From positions 59,257,355-59,321,354 of the forward strand of contig NC_016131.3 of assembly GCF_000005505.3 (NCBI RefSeq): a stretch of DNA of 64,000 nucleotides, in the 5' to 3' direction. The notes below the pieces were generated by a model. That model was not told where the DNA came from and did not search any database. It worked only from the letters and a program-made list of their open reading frames with translations. This document shows, piece after piece, positions 1 through 9,704 of this stretch. This DNA comes from Brachypodium distachyon. Lineage: Eukaryota > Streptophyta > Magnoliopsida > Poales > Poaceae. Numbering within the stretch: the first letter of the stretch is position 1; each line of letters opens with the position of its first letter. The position numbers were made by a program, and so were the translations under genes.

Positions 1-690
1 CAAAACTAAGTACTTAGCCGTGTCCCCGGCAACGGACAATTTGAGCAACCAGATGTGGAGCTGTAAGGAAAGTCTCACTCATTCCAACTTCTTAAATAAA
101 ATGAATGGTTTGAACAGGGTAGGAGCACTTGAAGAATCCACTTCAATGTACTCTAGGTTAATAGGAGCATGGGTGTGTCTACCCCGTGTCCATTAGTTAA
201 CATTATTATAACATTCCTTTGTAGTAGGGTAATTTATGTTCTGCTTCCACGCAAACAGCCTGAACTCTACCTTGCCAAATACTGCATATACTTGGTAGGT
301 TCTGATATAACTCCTAGTGAATCTTGCCAATACATTCAATGTATTGACCCTAGTGGCTGCATCTTTTAATGATGCAGGAAGCTCCGACGACGAGTAAGAT
401 GTACGTTCTACTTGTTTGGGTTACGGGCCTACATTCCAACACGCTCTCACCGTGGTGTTGATGTGCCCTTGTATCTTTCGCTTTCTGCTGCTAAACAGTT
501 GTTTTATTTCCAGCTAACCCGTGAGGTTATGCGAGTTGTAAGTACCCTCTTATATTCTGGATGAAACGTTGTAATATTGAGACCTTTGTTCTATGATATT
601 ACATCTTGAAACTGTGTGTGCTAGTGAGTCGATCCAGGGACTAGCACTAAAGCACAGAGATCGAACCCTTGTATGGGGGCGGTCGCTTCA
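1..690 (+). mobile_element. 3' part of a Tekay-type gypsy LTR
   Basis: The sequence aligns by eye with the last ~690 bases of the full LTRs at 2311-5653 and 34969-38305. Shared landmarks are the AAGTACTTAG and TAAGGAAAG blocks, the GAGTCGATCCAGGGACTAGC block near the end, and the terminal CTTCA. It ends at 690, where the Tat zinc-knuckle coding sequence (GDI-stop-HLSRDC) resumes, so it sits inside Tat copy A. The 5' part and the left target duplication lie outside the window, so solo LTR and full element cannot be told apart. Confidence 0.8.
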
Positions 691-1770
691 GGGGACATCT
701 GACACCTCTCCCGTGACTGCCCGAACAACCCCCACAACGGAGCGGCCCGTGGCACAGCCAACAGCGGCAACAAGGGAGAACCCGCAGGGGGTCGCGGTCA
801 AGGCCGTGGCGGCAAGGACCGGCCTCCCCGGAGACGCGACAAGCCTTGTGCCGATCAGCATGAAGACGACTGCAGCGATAACATCGACGAGACCGGCTTC
901 CAGGAGCCCCACGACGTTGCCTGCATCCACGGGGGAGCATACGCTCTCACGTCTCACGCCGCCGTGAAGCGGCTTACCCGTGAGGTGTGCGCCCTCCACC
1001 CTAGCGTGGAGGCACAACAGCCGTTGAGGTGGTCGCATGTGCCGATCATCTTCAACTCGGACGACCATCCGATTCATCCCTTGGGATCAGGGGTTCTGCC
1101 CCTCGTGGTCTCACCGATCATCAACAACGTGACGGTGACCAAGGTTCTGGTGGACAACGGAGCAACCCTTAACCTCCTGTCCGCCAAGTTGGTGAAGAAG
1201 CTTCAGCTGCCTCTGGAACAGATGAAGCCCACCGACCCGTTCCGGTGGATTAACCCCGGAGTCGTGCAGCCCATGGGGCGAATCACTCTCCCGGTAACTT
1301 TCAGGTGCAGGAAAGCGTTCCGGACTGAGCACGTCGTCCTAGATGTGGCTCACACCCCGTTGCCGTACAACGGGATCATTGGTCGGCCGCCGCTGATCAA
1401 GTTCATCGCGACGACTCATTGCGCCTATGGCGTGATGAAGATGCCGTCAACATACGGTGTACTCTCCATCAAGTGCGACCTCAAGGATGCTGCTTGGTGC
1501 GTGCGCGAGGTCGTGAAGACCTCCGCAGTGGCGGATTCTGGTGACTACGACGTTGCCGGGAACGAGGATCCACTTGTGGGCGAGCAGCCCGCACAGAAGA
1601 AGGCACGAGCCACCCCCGGGCAGGATACCGGGGGCCGTACTAGCTCTAGCACGCGCATCAGCAAGAGCGTGAAGCTGAAGGAGGAGGGTGCCAAGGTCAA
1701 GAAGGTACCCCTGCAAGCCGGAAACAAGGCGCGCATCTTTTCTATGGGTGCGAGCCTCGGCGACAAATAG
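691..1770 (+). pseudogene. Tat copy A gag C-terminus and protease
   Basis: Bases 691-960 give the end of a CCHC zinc knuckle (HLSRDC) and then a basic, Gly/Arg-rich linker. From 964 an open frame of 268 codons holds the retropepsin-like protease: VLVDNGATLNLLS has the Asp-Asn-Gly-Ala form of the active site (usual D-T/S-G), followed by the flap region and the later GIIGRP motif. The tail is Lys-rich. The frame ends at a TAG (1768-1770) directly before reverse transcriptase sequence. A TAG stands at the same place in Tat copy C. The gag part lacks its start because an LTR is inserted at 690. Confidence 0.8.
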
Positions 1771-2310
1771 GAAAGCTCCCTCATCGCCTTCCTCCGGGGA
1801 AATTCTGACGTGTTTGCTTGGGAGCCGTCGGATCTTCCCGGAGTCCCTAGGGAGGTGATCGAGCATCGGCTGGCGGTGCAGCCGGACGCACGCCTCGTGA
1901 AGCAGAAGGTTCGCCGGCAAGCATAGGAACGCAAGGACTTCATCTAGCAAGAAGTCCAAAAGCCCAAGAACGCTGGGGCAATCAGGGAAGTGTTGTACCC
2001 TACTTGGTTAGCAAATCCTGTTGTAGTCCCTAAGATTGGAAATTAATTGCGCACGTGTGTAGATTTTACTGATCTTAATCGTGCATGCCCTAAGGACCCC
2101 TTCCCTGTACCCCGTATTGATCAAATAGTAGATTCCACGGCGGGTTGTGAGTCGTTGTGCTTTTTAGATGCCTTCTCCGGCTACCATCAGAACAAGATGG
2201 CAGTCGAAGATGAGGAGAAAACAGTGTTTATCACCTCGGTTGGCTGCTACTGTTATACATGCATGCCTTTCAGGCTGAAGAACGCGGGCTCGACATTTTG
2301 CGTGCTTTGC
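1771..2310 (+). pseudogene. Tat copy A reverse transcriptase, 5' part
   Basis: Translation downstream of the TAG gives FAWEPSDLPGVPREVIEHRL, then CVDFTDLNRACPKDPFPVPR and FLDAFSGYHQ, which are conserved RT fingers and palm blocks with the first catalytic Asp in the FLDAFSGY block. Stops lie at about 1924, 1945 and 2043 (TAG, TAG, TAA), so the N-terminal third cannot be translated. Coding stops at 2310, where the solo LTR is inserted within the sequence after NAGSTF. The frame resumes at 5659 once the LTR and one copy of the 5-bp duplication are removed. Confidence 0.8.
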
Positions 2311-5300
2311 TGTAACATCCCAAAAATTCAAAACCTTTCATATGCATTGCATCCATAAGCATCATGCCACAATTGCATATTTGAATTCAAATTTGAATCT
2401 CAAAAGGCTATGGAAAGATTTTTATTTCATTTTAATCCCTAGGGTTTACACCTATTTGAGCTTTGGATCTTCAAACCATTAAGGTTTATATATAAAAGGG
2501 GTTTATTGCATATATGAGCTATCCCATAATTTTTGGGTAATTAATTCGGAGTTGAAAAAGTATTTTATTTAAATAGTTATATAGCCCTAAAGGCATATAT
2601 AGGGCAAAAGTATTTTTATATATTTTATTTTGAGGGGAAACTACTCCCAAAAGTTGTATCATGATAGAACATGATTTTACAAATTTTCTAGAATTTATTT
2701 GGACCAATTTGGAGTTCAAAATCAAAAGATATCAAAGAAATGAGAAAAACAGAAAAAGAAAAGGCAAAAAGAAAAAAAAAAGGGTAACCGGACCGGCCCG
2801 GCCGTTTTGGGCCGAACCGGCCCGCTTACCGCGCGCGCGCCGCCGCCCCGCAGCCGGCCCCGCCGCGCCCGCGCCAGCCCCTACGACCGACAGGCGGGAC
2901 TCACCCGTCTGGGGGGGGGGGCTTCTTCCCCAACGGGCAGGCGCCCAAAATCGCGCCGGCCACCGCGCGCCGCCGCCATCCGCGCCACCCCGTCCGCTCT
3001 GTGTTCCCCGCGACATTCCCCGCACGTCGGTTTAAAGCCCCGATCCCCCTCTCTCATTCCCCCTTTTCCCCCCGCTCGATTACGCGTCGGTTAGCCACCA
3101 ATTCCTCACCGGAGAGAGCCTCGGTCGCCGCCGTTTTTCCGCCGTCACCGCCCCTCCGGTGAGCCCCCGTTGCCACCGACCCCCTTTTCCTCTTCCTCTC
3201 ACTCTTGCGCAGATTTTGACGCGGGCACTTTTCGTTTTGGAGCGCTGCAGCACCGAGCCCCGTCGCCGCCGTCCGCCGCCCTGCACCCGCTCGCCGCGCC
3301 GTCTTCTCCATCGCCAGCGACCGTCCCTGCCGCCTCCGCACCGTGGCCCGCGCCGCCAATTCGCACCGCCTCCCCTTCTGGCCGTGCGCCGCCCGCGAAC
3401 TGCCTCCGCCCCGCGCGCCCCGCGCCGCCGCCCGCCGTCCCCGCGTGCCGCACCGCACTGCGCCGCCGTCCCCGCATGCCGCCCCGCACCGCGCCGGCCG
3501 CTCGCGCACTGCCCTGCGCCCCGCCCCAAGCCGCCTCCACCCCGCGCCGGTTGCGCCGCCGTCCGGCGAGCCCGCGCCGCCCGGGTAAAACCCTAGGCGC
3601 CCGCCAGTGCCCGGCCGCCACGTGGCAGGTTCATTTTTTTTTACTTTTTGTTTTATTTTTTTCGTCCGAAATAAAAGTGCAGTTTTGCAGAAAAGCCCCC
3701 AGTGTTTCAAACCGTCATAACTTTTAAACCACTTGTCCAAAATTCACGATCCACACCTTTTTGGAATCCTTAGGAAATATAGAATATTTTGGCACTGTCC
3801 AATTTCAAATTTGAATATCTTAATCACATTCAAATTACAGATTAGAGTTTTATGCCATTTAAATCATAACTATTTATTTAGAAATCCTTTTTTAATTGAA
3901 ACCAGTGCCTAAAATTTTGTTTAATCATTCTCTGTCCTTTGGGATAGAGAAATAAATATTTTGAACTAAATTATTTGGGTGATGCCAATAAAACTATAAT
4001 TTAGGGTTTAATCAATTGTTTTTGCCTTTTGTTTAAAACCCTAATGCATTACTTTTAAGTACCAATGCTTTGGATCAGTTGATCACCCAAATAAAATAAA
4101 ACAAATCATGTCACATGTTGCATTGCATCATAGCATATCTTAATTTGTCGTGATGTGAATTGTGTGTTTATGTATGTGTATGTTTGTTTGTCTCGTATAG
4201 TTTTCTCGGAGAGCGAACCTTGTGAGTGTGACGAGTGTTTGAACTCAAACTACTGTGACAAAGGCAAGTTCACTTTGATCATTTCACCTATTATTTTCTA
4301 TGCATTAGATGTTTTATCAGTTGCATTGTTAGGAATATTATTATACCTATGCTAGCTATGATCTGTCCTAGTAGTATAGGATACCCTTGTCATGACCTTA
4401 CCACCAATTGCCATCGGAGTAGTAAAATGCTATGCTATGAGAATATACGAGGGTGGTGTTATTACAATGTGATACTATTGAATTACAATATGATTTTCCT
4501 ATTGTATGGCAAAACAACTAATTCAATGAACCGTCCTGGGTGGGCTGCTTTGAGTATTCGGATGTCGTGACGTTAGGTCCATTTCTATGGGGCCCGCTGA
4601 GTCGTCTCTCCGTGTGATTCGGGAGCGTCCATGGTCGTCTCCCCGTGCGATTCGGGGAGTGCCTGCGTCACAATGTGGGATGCCACCCGGGATAACCAGA
4701 GACTGGACTAGTTTCCTATTTAGTAGCTTCCAGTACAACCACATGGTAATATGGTCTCTACCAGGATGGATGTAAGACATGATCCTGGATCCGAGGGATT
4801 GTGCAGATGTAGCCGTGTAGGTGGGAACGTAGGTCCCTCAGGTGGTCTGGGTGATTATGGTCTGAAAATTCCTGTAATCGATGCCGTTGCTACTCTACCC
4901 TGAGGACAGCAAGGGTTTAACACGTCGATTTCTGTGGGGATTGTGTACAACCTCTCGAGAGTGTCAAACTAAGTACTTAGTCATGTCTCCGGTTACGGAC
5001 AAATATGAGCAACTAGATATTGGGGTTGTAAGGAAGGTCTCACTCATTCCTTTTTCTTAAATAAAACGAATGGGTTGAACAGGGTAGGTGCACTTGATGT
5101 TTCTACTCAACGTGCTCTAGGTTAATAGGAGCATGGGTGTTTCTACCCCGTGTCCAATAGAATTCAAAACTAATTGTTTAAAACTGATAGGATGAAACAA
5201 TGGTGCTTTTATGCAAATAGCCAAACCCCACCTACCCAATACTGCATGTACTTGATAGGATCTGTTATAACCCTTTGGTGAACTTGCCAATACATTCAAT

Positions 5301-5653
5301 GTATTGACCCCCTAGTGGCTGCAACGTTTAAATGTTGCAGGTGAACCAGGTGAAGAGTGAGGTACGAATTGTTAGGGTTGCGAGTTTACATTCCAACATG
5401 TTTCGACTGTGGAGTTGTTATGGGACTCCTGTATCTTCTGCCTTCCGCTGCAAGATTTTATTTTCTCTTGAGCTAACCCATGAGGTTATGCAATATGTAA
5501 GGTACTATTTAATTCTGGATCAATACGATGTAATATACTTTTGACCTTTGTATCTTGATATTACATCTTGAAACTGTGTGTGCTAGCGAGTCGATCCAGG
5601 GACTAGCACAATAAGCACAGAGATCGAACCCTGTAAGGGGGAGGATCACTTCC
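2311..5653 (+). mobile_element. Solo LTR, Tekay-type gypsy family
   Basis: The piece starts TGTAACATCCC and ends CACTTCC (family end CTTCA). It is 3343 bp long, close to the 3358-bp LTR of the Tekay element at 52833-56190. It carries an AT-rich first 450 bases, a GC-rich block at about 2790-3600 and an AT-rich second half. It is flanked by TTTGC (2306-2310) and TTTGT (5654-5658), a 5-bp target duplication with one mismatch. There is no PBS or internal sequence after it: the Tat RT frame follows directly. This is the structure left by LTR-LTR recombination. Confidence 0.9.
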
Positions 5654-6289
5654 TTTGTGCGAGTGTCTGGGACCACAGCTAGGTCGCAACATTGAGCCCT
5701 ACATGGACGATATCGTCATCAAGTCGCGGCGTGGGGAATCGCTCGTCGGCGACCTACTGAAGACATTCGATAATCTCCGCAGAATCAAGCTCAAGCTTAA
5801 CCCCGAGAAGTGCACGTTCGGCGTGGACTCGGGGCACTTGGTGGGCTTCTTGGTATCTCACCGGGGAATCAAGGCCAGCCCACAGAAGATTAAAGCGATC
5901 GAGAAAATGGAGGCACCCCGCAAGGTCAGAGATGTCCACGCCTCAATGGTTGCGTTGCGGCGCTCGGGCGTTTCATCTCAAGGTTGGGCGAGCGAGCCTT
6001 ACCTTTCTTCAAGATGATGAAGAAGAAGGGCCCAGTCAACTGGACCCCCGAGGCGGAAGCGGCGTTCTAGGACTTGAATCAGTACCTCAAGTCGCCGCTG
6101 ATCCTCGTTGCCCCTAAGCCGGGCGAGCCGTTGCTTCTTTACTTAGCAGCGACATCTCAGGTAGTGAGCTCTGTGCTCGTTGCTGAGAGAGAAGAGGAAA
6201 TCCCGGGGGCTGACACAGTGGGACAGAGGGCACCCGAAAACCCGCAAGGACCCCCGGCTACCGCCTCTGCCCCGGGAACCAAGGGGTAG
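5654..6289 (+). pseudogene. Tat copy A reverse transcriptase, 3' part, and connection
   Basis: After the solo LTR the RT palm continues with ECLGPQLGR-like sequence, the catalytic YMDDIVIKS box (YxDD) near 5701-5727, and LKLNPEKCTFGV. A frameshift near 5930 breaks the thumb region, which continues in another frame as WTPEAEAAF, then a stop (6068-6070) and LKSPLILVAPKPGEPL. The last part, YLAATSQVVSSVLVAEREEE, is the start of the first RNase H-like domain. A stop at 6287-6289 ends the frame. Confidence 0.8.
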
Positions 6290-7338
6290 CACACTCAGGC
6301 TGTCCCCCGCAAGCAGCTAGTGCAGCACCCCGTGTACTTCGTCAGCACGATGTTGCGCGATATCCGGGTACGGTATCCACAGGTCCAGAATCTTTTGCTT
6401 GGGATCCTGCTCGCTTCACGGAAGCTCCGCCACTACTTTCAGGCGCACAGCATCACGGTGGTGTCGGGGTTCTGCCAGGAGCAGCCCCTCATCAACCGTG
6501 AAGCCACAAGGAGGGTGGCCGAATGGAGGATGGAGCTAGCGGAGTTCGGGCTGCGTTTCGCGAATACCAAGAGCATCAAGAGCGCCGCTCTCGCCGATTT
6601 CATCGTGGAGTGGACGTCTATGGGAATAGAAGAGGAAGAGCCGGAAGCAAGCCTACCTGGCAAGCTAGATGAAGGGTACTGGGTAATGTACTTCGACGGC
6701 GCCTTCAGCCTGCAGGTTGCCGGTGCCGGAGTAGTGATCGTTCGCCCACTGGAGATCAACTCAAGTTCGTGATCCAACTTGACTTCGCCAACTCCACCAA
6801 CAACATAGCAGAGTTCGAGGGGCTGCTAGCCAGGCTACGCGCGGCGATCGCCCTCGACATAAAGCACTTGGTTGTTTTCGGGGATTCTCAACTCGTGATC
6901 AGTCAAGTGAACAAGGACTACGACTGCCCCCAGATGGCAGCGTACGTGGAAGAAGTGTGAAAGCTGGAGTCCAACTTCAAGGGGCTCCAGTTTGAGCACG
7001 TGAAGCGCAAGGATAACTTTGTTGCGGATGAACTATCCAAGTGGGCAACGGAATGCAGCAAGGTGCCTCCTGGGGTATTCGTACGGAGGCAGTCAAAGCC
7101 CTCTGTCGATCCCAAGTTGGTAGTCGGGGAAGTCCCTCCGGCAACTCAAGGAGACCCCGTAGCTGCGGGGCACCATGCTACTGAACTTGTGGCATGCTTG
7201 AGTCGGGTACCGCCACCTTGGGCCACGGATATCATTCGCTACCTCAAGGACGGGACCCTCCTGGGAGAAGACATTGCCGCGGAACAAGTAGCCCGACAAA
7301 CGAAGATGTATGCTCTGGTGGATGGGGATCTCTACTAG
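6290..7338 (+). pseudogene. Tat copy A RNase H region (two domains)
   Basis: First domain: [20 protein letters not shown] and [14 protein letters not shown], the typical C-terminal part of the Ty3/gypsy RNase H. A second, archaeal-type RNase H follows: [18 protein letters not shown], then the TNNIAEFEGLLARL block (frame break near 6772) and VVFGDSQLVISQVN with the third acidic residue. A TGA at 6958-6960 precedes the FEHVKRKDNFVADELSKWA block. The double RNase H is diagnostic of Tat elements. The frame ends with a TAG at 7336-7338, just before the integrase. Confidence 0.8.
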
Positions 7339-8278
7339 AGGCGTCTAAACGGAGTTATGCTCCTCTGCGTGCCCCAGGAGGAAGGGCACACGCTGCTGGA
7401 GGATATCCATCGAGGCACATGTTCGCACCATGTGGCCTCCAGGGCGCTAGCTACGGCTTCTACTGGCCAACAGCCTTAGCCGATGTTGAGAAAATAGTCA
7501 AGACCTGTGAAGCATGCCAGTTGAGGTGGAGCCTATGCGAGCTGTCGAAGCACAGGCAGCCATCAAGTTCTTCAAGGGCATTGTGTGCCGGTTCGGTGTG
7601 CCTAACAGCATCATCACCGACAATGGCACACAATTCACTAGTGCGGTGTTCCGAGCTTACTACGAGAACATGGGCACTAAGATCCACTTTGCCTCTGTCG
7701 CTCATCCAAGGAACAACGGGCAGGTGGAGCGTGCCAACATAGAAGTGATGCGGGGCCTCAAGACGAGAACCTTTGACAAGCTCAAGAGCCAAGGGAAGCA
7801 CTGGGTCGAAGAACTCCAGCCCGTGCTGTGATCGATTCGGACCACACCAAGTCGGGCGACAAGCCAAACTCCGTTTGCCCTCATCTACGGGGTAGAAGCT
7901 GTGCTGCCCCTCGAGCTCAAGTATGGGTCACCTCGGGTACGCGCATACGGCGACAATAGCCAACACGCGCAGAGGATTGACGACCTCAGCTTCATCGAGG
8001 AGATTCGATGCCAGGCTACCGTGCGAGCTGCAGGCTACCATCAAGGGCTCCGTCATTATCACGACAGGAGAGTCCGTCCCCGGAGGCTCGAGGTTGGAGA
8101 CCTCGTCCTGCGCCGGATACATGGAACGAAGGCCGGGAACAAGTTGACTCCAAACTAGGAAGGCCCTTTCTGGGTAGTGCAGGTGACCAAGCCGTGGGCT
8201 GTCCGGCTGGAAACCGAAGAAGGCTTGCCGGTGCCCAATAGTTGGAATATTGAGCACCTACGCAAGTTCTACCCGTGA
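7339..8278 (+). pseudogene. Tat copy A integrase
   Basis: The N-terminal HHCC finger is present in pieces: LLEDIHRGTCSHHVASRALA, then KTCEACQ near 7500. A deletion around 7520 removes the first part of the catalytic core, including the first Asp. The rest of the core is present: GIVCRFGVPNSIITDNGTQF with the second Asp, then the ERANIEVM block with the Glu. A TGA at 7829-7831 replaces Trp of the LWFIRTTP block. The C-terminal part (RRYHDRRVRPR-like, GDLVLRRI, NSWNIEHLRKFYP-stop) reaches 8278. Copy C has a nearly full version at 57326-58399. Confidence 0.8.
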
Positions 8279-8377
8279 AACGGTGGCGCCTTACCCACGG
8301 GTGACGCTGCAGCAGCGTGCCTCTTTAAGCTAGTGTAGTCGGGTAAGGCCCGATTGTAATCCACTAGCACAAAGATG

Positions 8378-8383
8378 AATAAA
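8378..8383 (+). terminator. AATAAA polyadenylation-type signal, Tat copy A
   Basis: AATAAA lies 100 bases downstream of the integrase stop. The same hexamer in nearly the same context stands 98 bases after the integrase stop in copy C. It could be where the sense transcript ends ahead of the 3' LTR, but this is inference. Confidence 0.4.
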
Positions 8384-9289
8384 GATGAGTGTTGTTTCAA
8401 TGAATATTGTGTTTCCTGTTAATGCTTGCCTCTGTCTCCTGCTCTAGGTGCACAGAATTTTCTCTTCATCCTTGGCTGTGAGCAGGAGGCTGCTGGAACC
8501 TTGAAGACCAAGCTCGTTGCCAGGACACCCCGAAACAAGGCCTAGCAGTTGCAGAACCCGTTCGCAACGTGCTACGTGCCAGCAAGGCACCATGGAGTAA
8601 TGAAAGTGCTCACAACCAAGTCTGAGGTTGACTCTCTGTGCCCAGGGGATGGGAGGCAGGAGGTTATCCAGTTTGTGCTGTTTTTCGTGCATTTCAAAAA
8701 AAATTCTATGCACCTTGGGCACTGCAAGAATCTGATATGCAGGGTAAAGATGGGGACGAAGGCACATTGTGATGCTCGTGGGACAGTCACGGGTGTCGTC
8801 GTCTTGCGAGTAAGTTGTACATATATGCCAATTACTTCGGGGCTTGATGCAGGAAACTGAGCAAGGGCTAGTGCCTCCACATGTCCGCTGGTGGTTCCGC
8901 GTGCGTGGTGGCAAGGGCAGCGCTTCGGCTATTTAAAGACCGGGGCAAGCGCGATACCAACAACGGGCAAGAAGGCAAGTGATCTCACAGAGAGGCGGTG
9001 GTGGTGCATCCCTCTGCGCTTGTCGCCGAGGGTGTTCCCACCACCGTGGCCCTGCCACATCACTTAGAAGAGAACACCAGAGATGGAAACACCAAAGCCG
9101 AGAGGCGTAGCGAAGGCATGGTGGTGGTGCATCCCACGGCGCATACCGCGGTAGGATGCATTGCCGCCGTGTCCTTGCCGCGACTCTCAAGTGGGTGCTC
9201 AAAAACGCTGAGAGCACAGAAAGCTAAGTACCTCACCTTGAGTCCTTAGTTCTTCCTTTGCTGGCATTGGTCAACCGGGGTGAGCTCAG

Positions 9290-9518
9290 TTCCCGTGTAG
9301 CCGGAGTGTAGGAAGGACGCTTGCGGGGGGAGGACGCTCCCCACACGTGACTCGCGGGTCCGTCCCGGAGGCGTGTGTGCTGGGGTAGTTAACCCGCAGG
9401 TGGAGTGACTGGCCGTTGCTGTCTGGCCCCAGGTCGGCACTGCGGGTCCGTCCCAGGTCCCTGGTCCGGCTAGACACGCGATTGGCGAGTCCCCGGGTAC
9501 ACAAGGTATAACACGTGA
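9290..9518 (+). repeat. Tat 3'-region repeat unit, single copy
   Basis: A ~230-bp GC-rich unit begins near GTAGCCGGAGTG, carries three GGTCCGTCCC-type blocks and ends near ACACAAGG. The same unit occurs twice in tandem in Tat copy C (60300-60876). Confidence 0.75.
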
Positions 9519-9704
9519 AGGACCGAGCCCCTCCCTGGCAAGCCAATTATAGGCAAAGAACAAGTAGATGGACATTGGATGAAACGGAACTGAAACAAAC
9601 AAGTTCGTGATAAGCATTTAAAATGATTGGGGCTAACACAAAGTAAGTTGTAAGGCGCCTTGCGCCACTTGCAGGAAAGTAAATAAAAAGGAACAAGCAA
9701 ACAA

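Larger units (their letters stand above)
8279..9704 (+). other. Tat copy A 3' non-coding region
   Basis: No coding sequence is seen between the integrase stop and the antisense gene. A polyadenylation-type AATAAA lies at 8378-8383, 100 bases after the integrase stop, matched by one in copy C. The stretch 8995-9180 holds two diverged copies, about 121 bases apart, of a GTGGTGCATCCC-starting unit. A GC-rich unit shared with copy C follows at 9290-9518. The layout is the same in copy C, where the repeats are more numerous. Confidence 0.7.

Noticed and set aside
169..369. Small ORF of 66 codons
   Set aside because: It lies in the Tekay-type LTR and is not conserved in the other copies.
3054..3740. 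Long overlapping ORFs on both strands in the GC-rich block
   Set aside because: They lie in the middle of a solo LTR. The same block in the other LTR copies (35450-36110 and 55000-55690) has different frames open, so the frames come from high GC and few stops.
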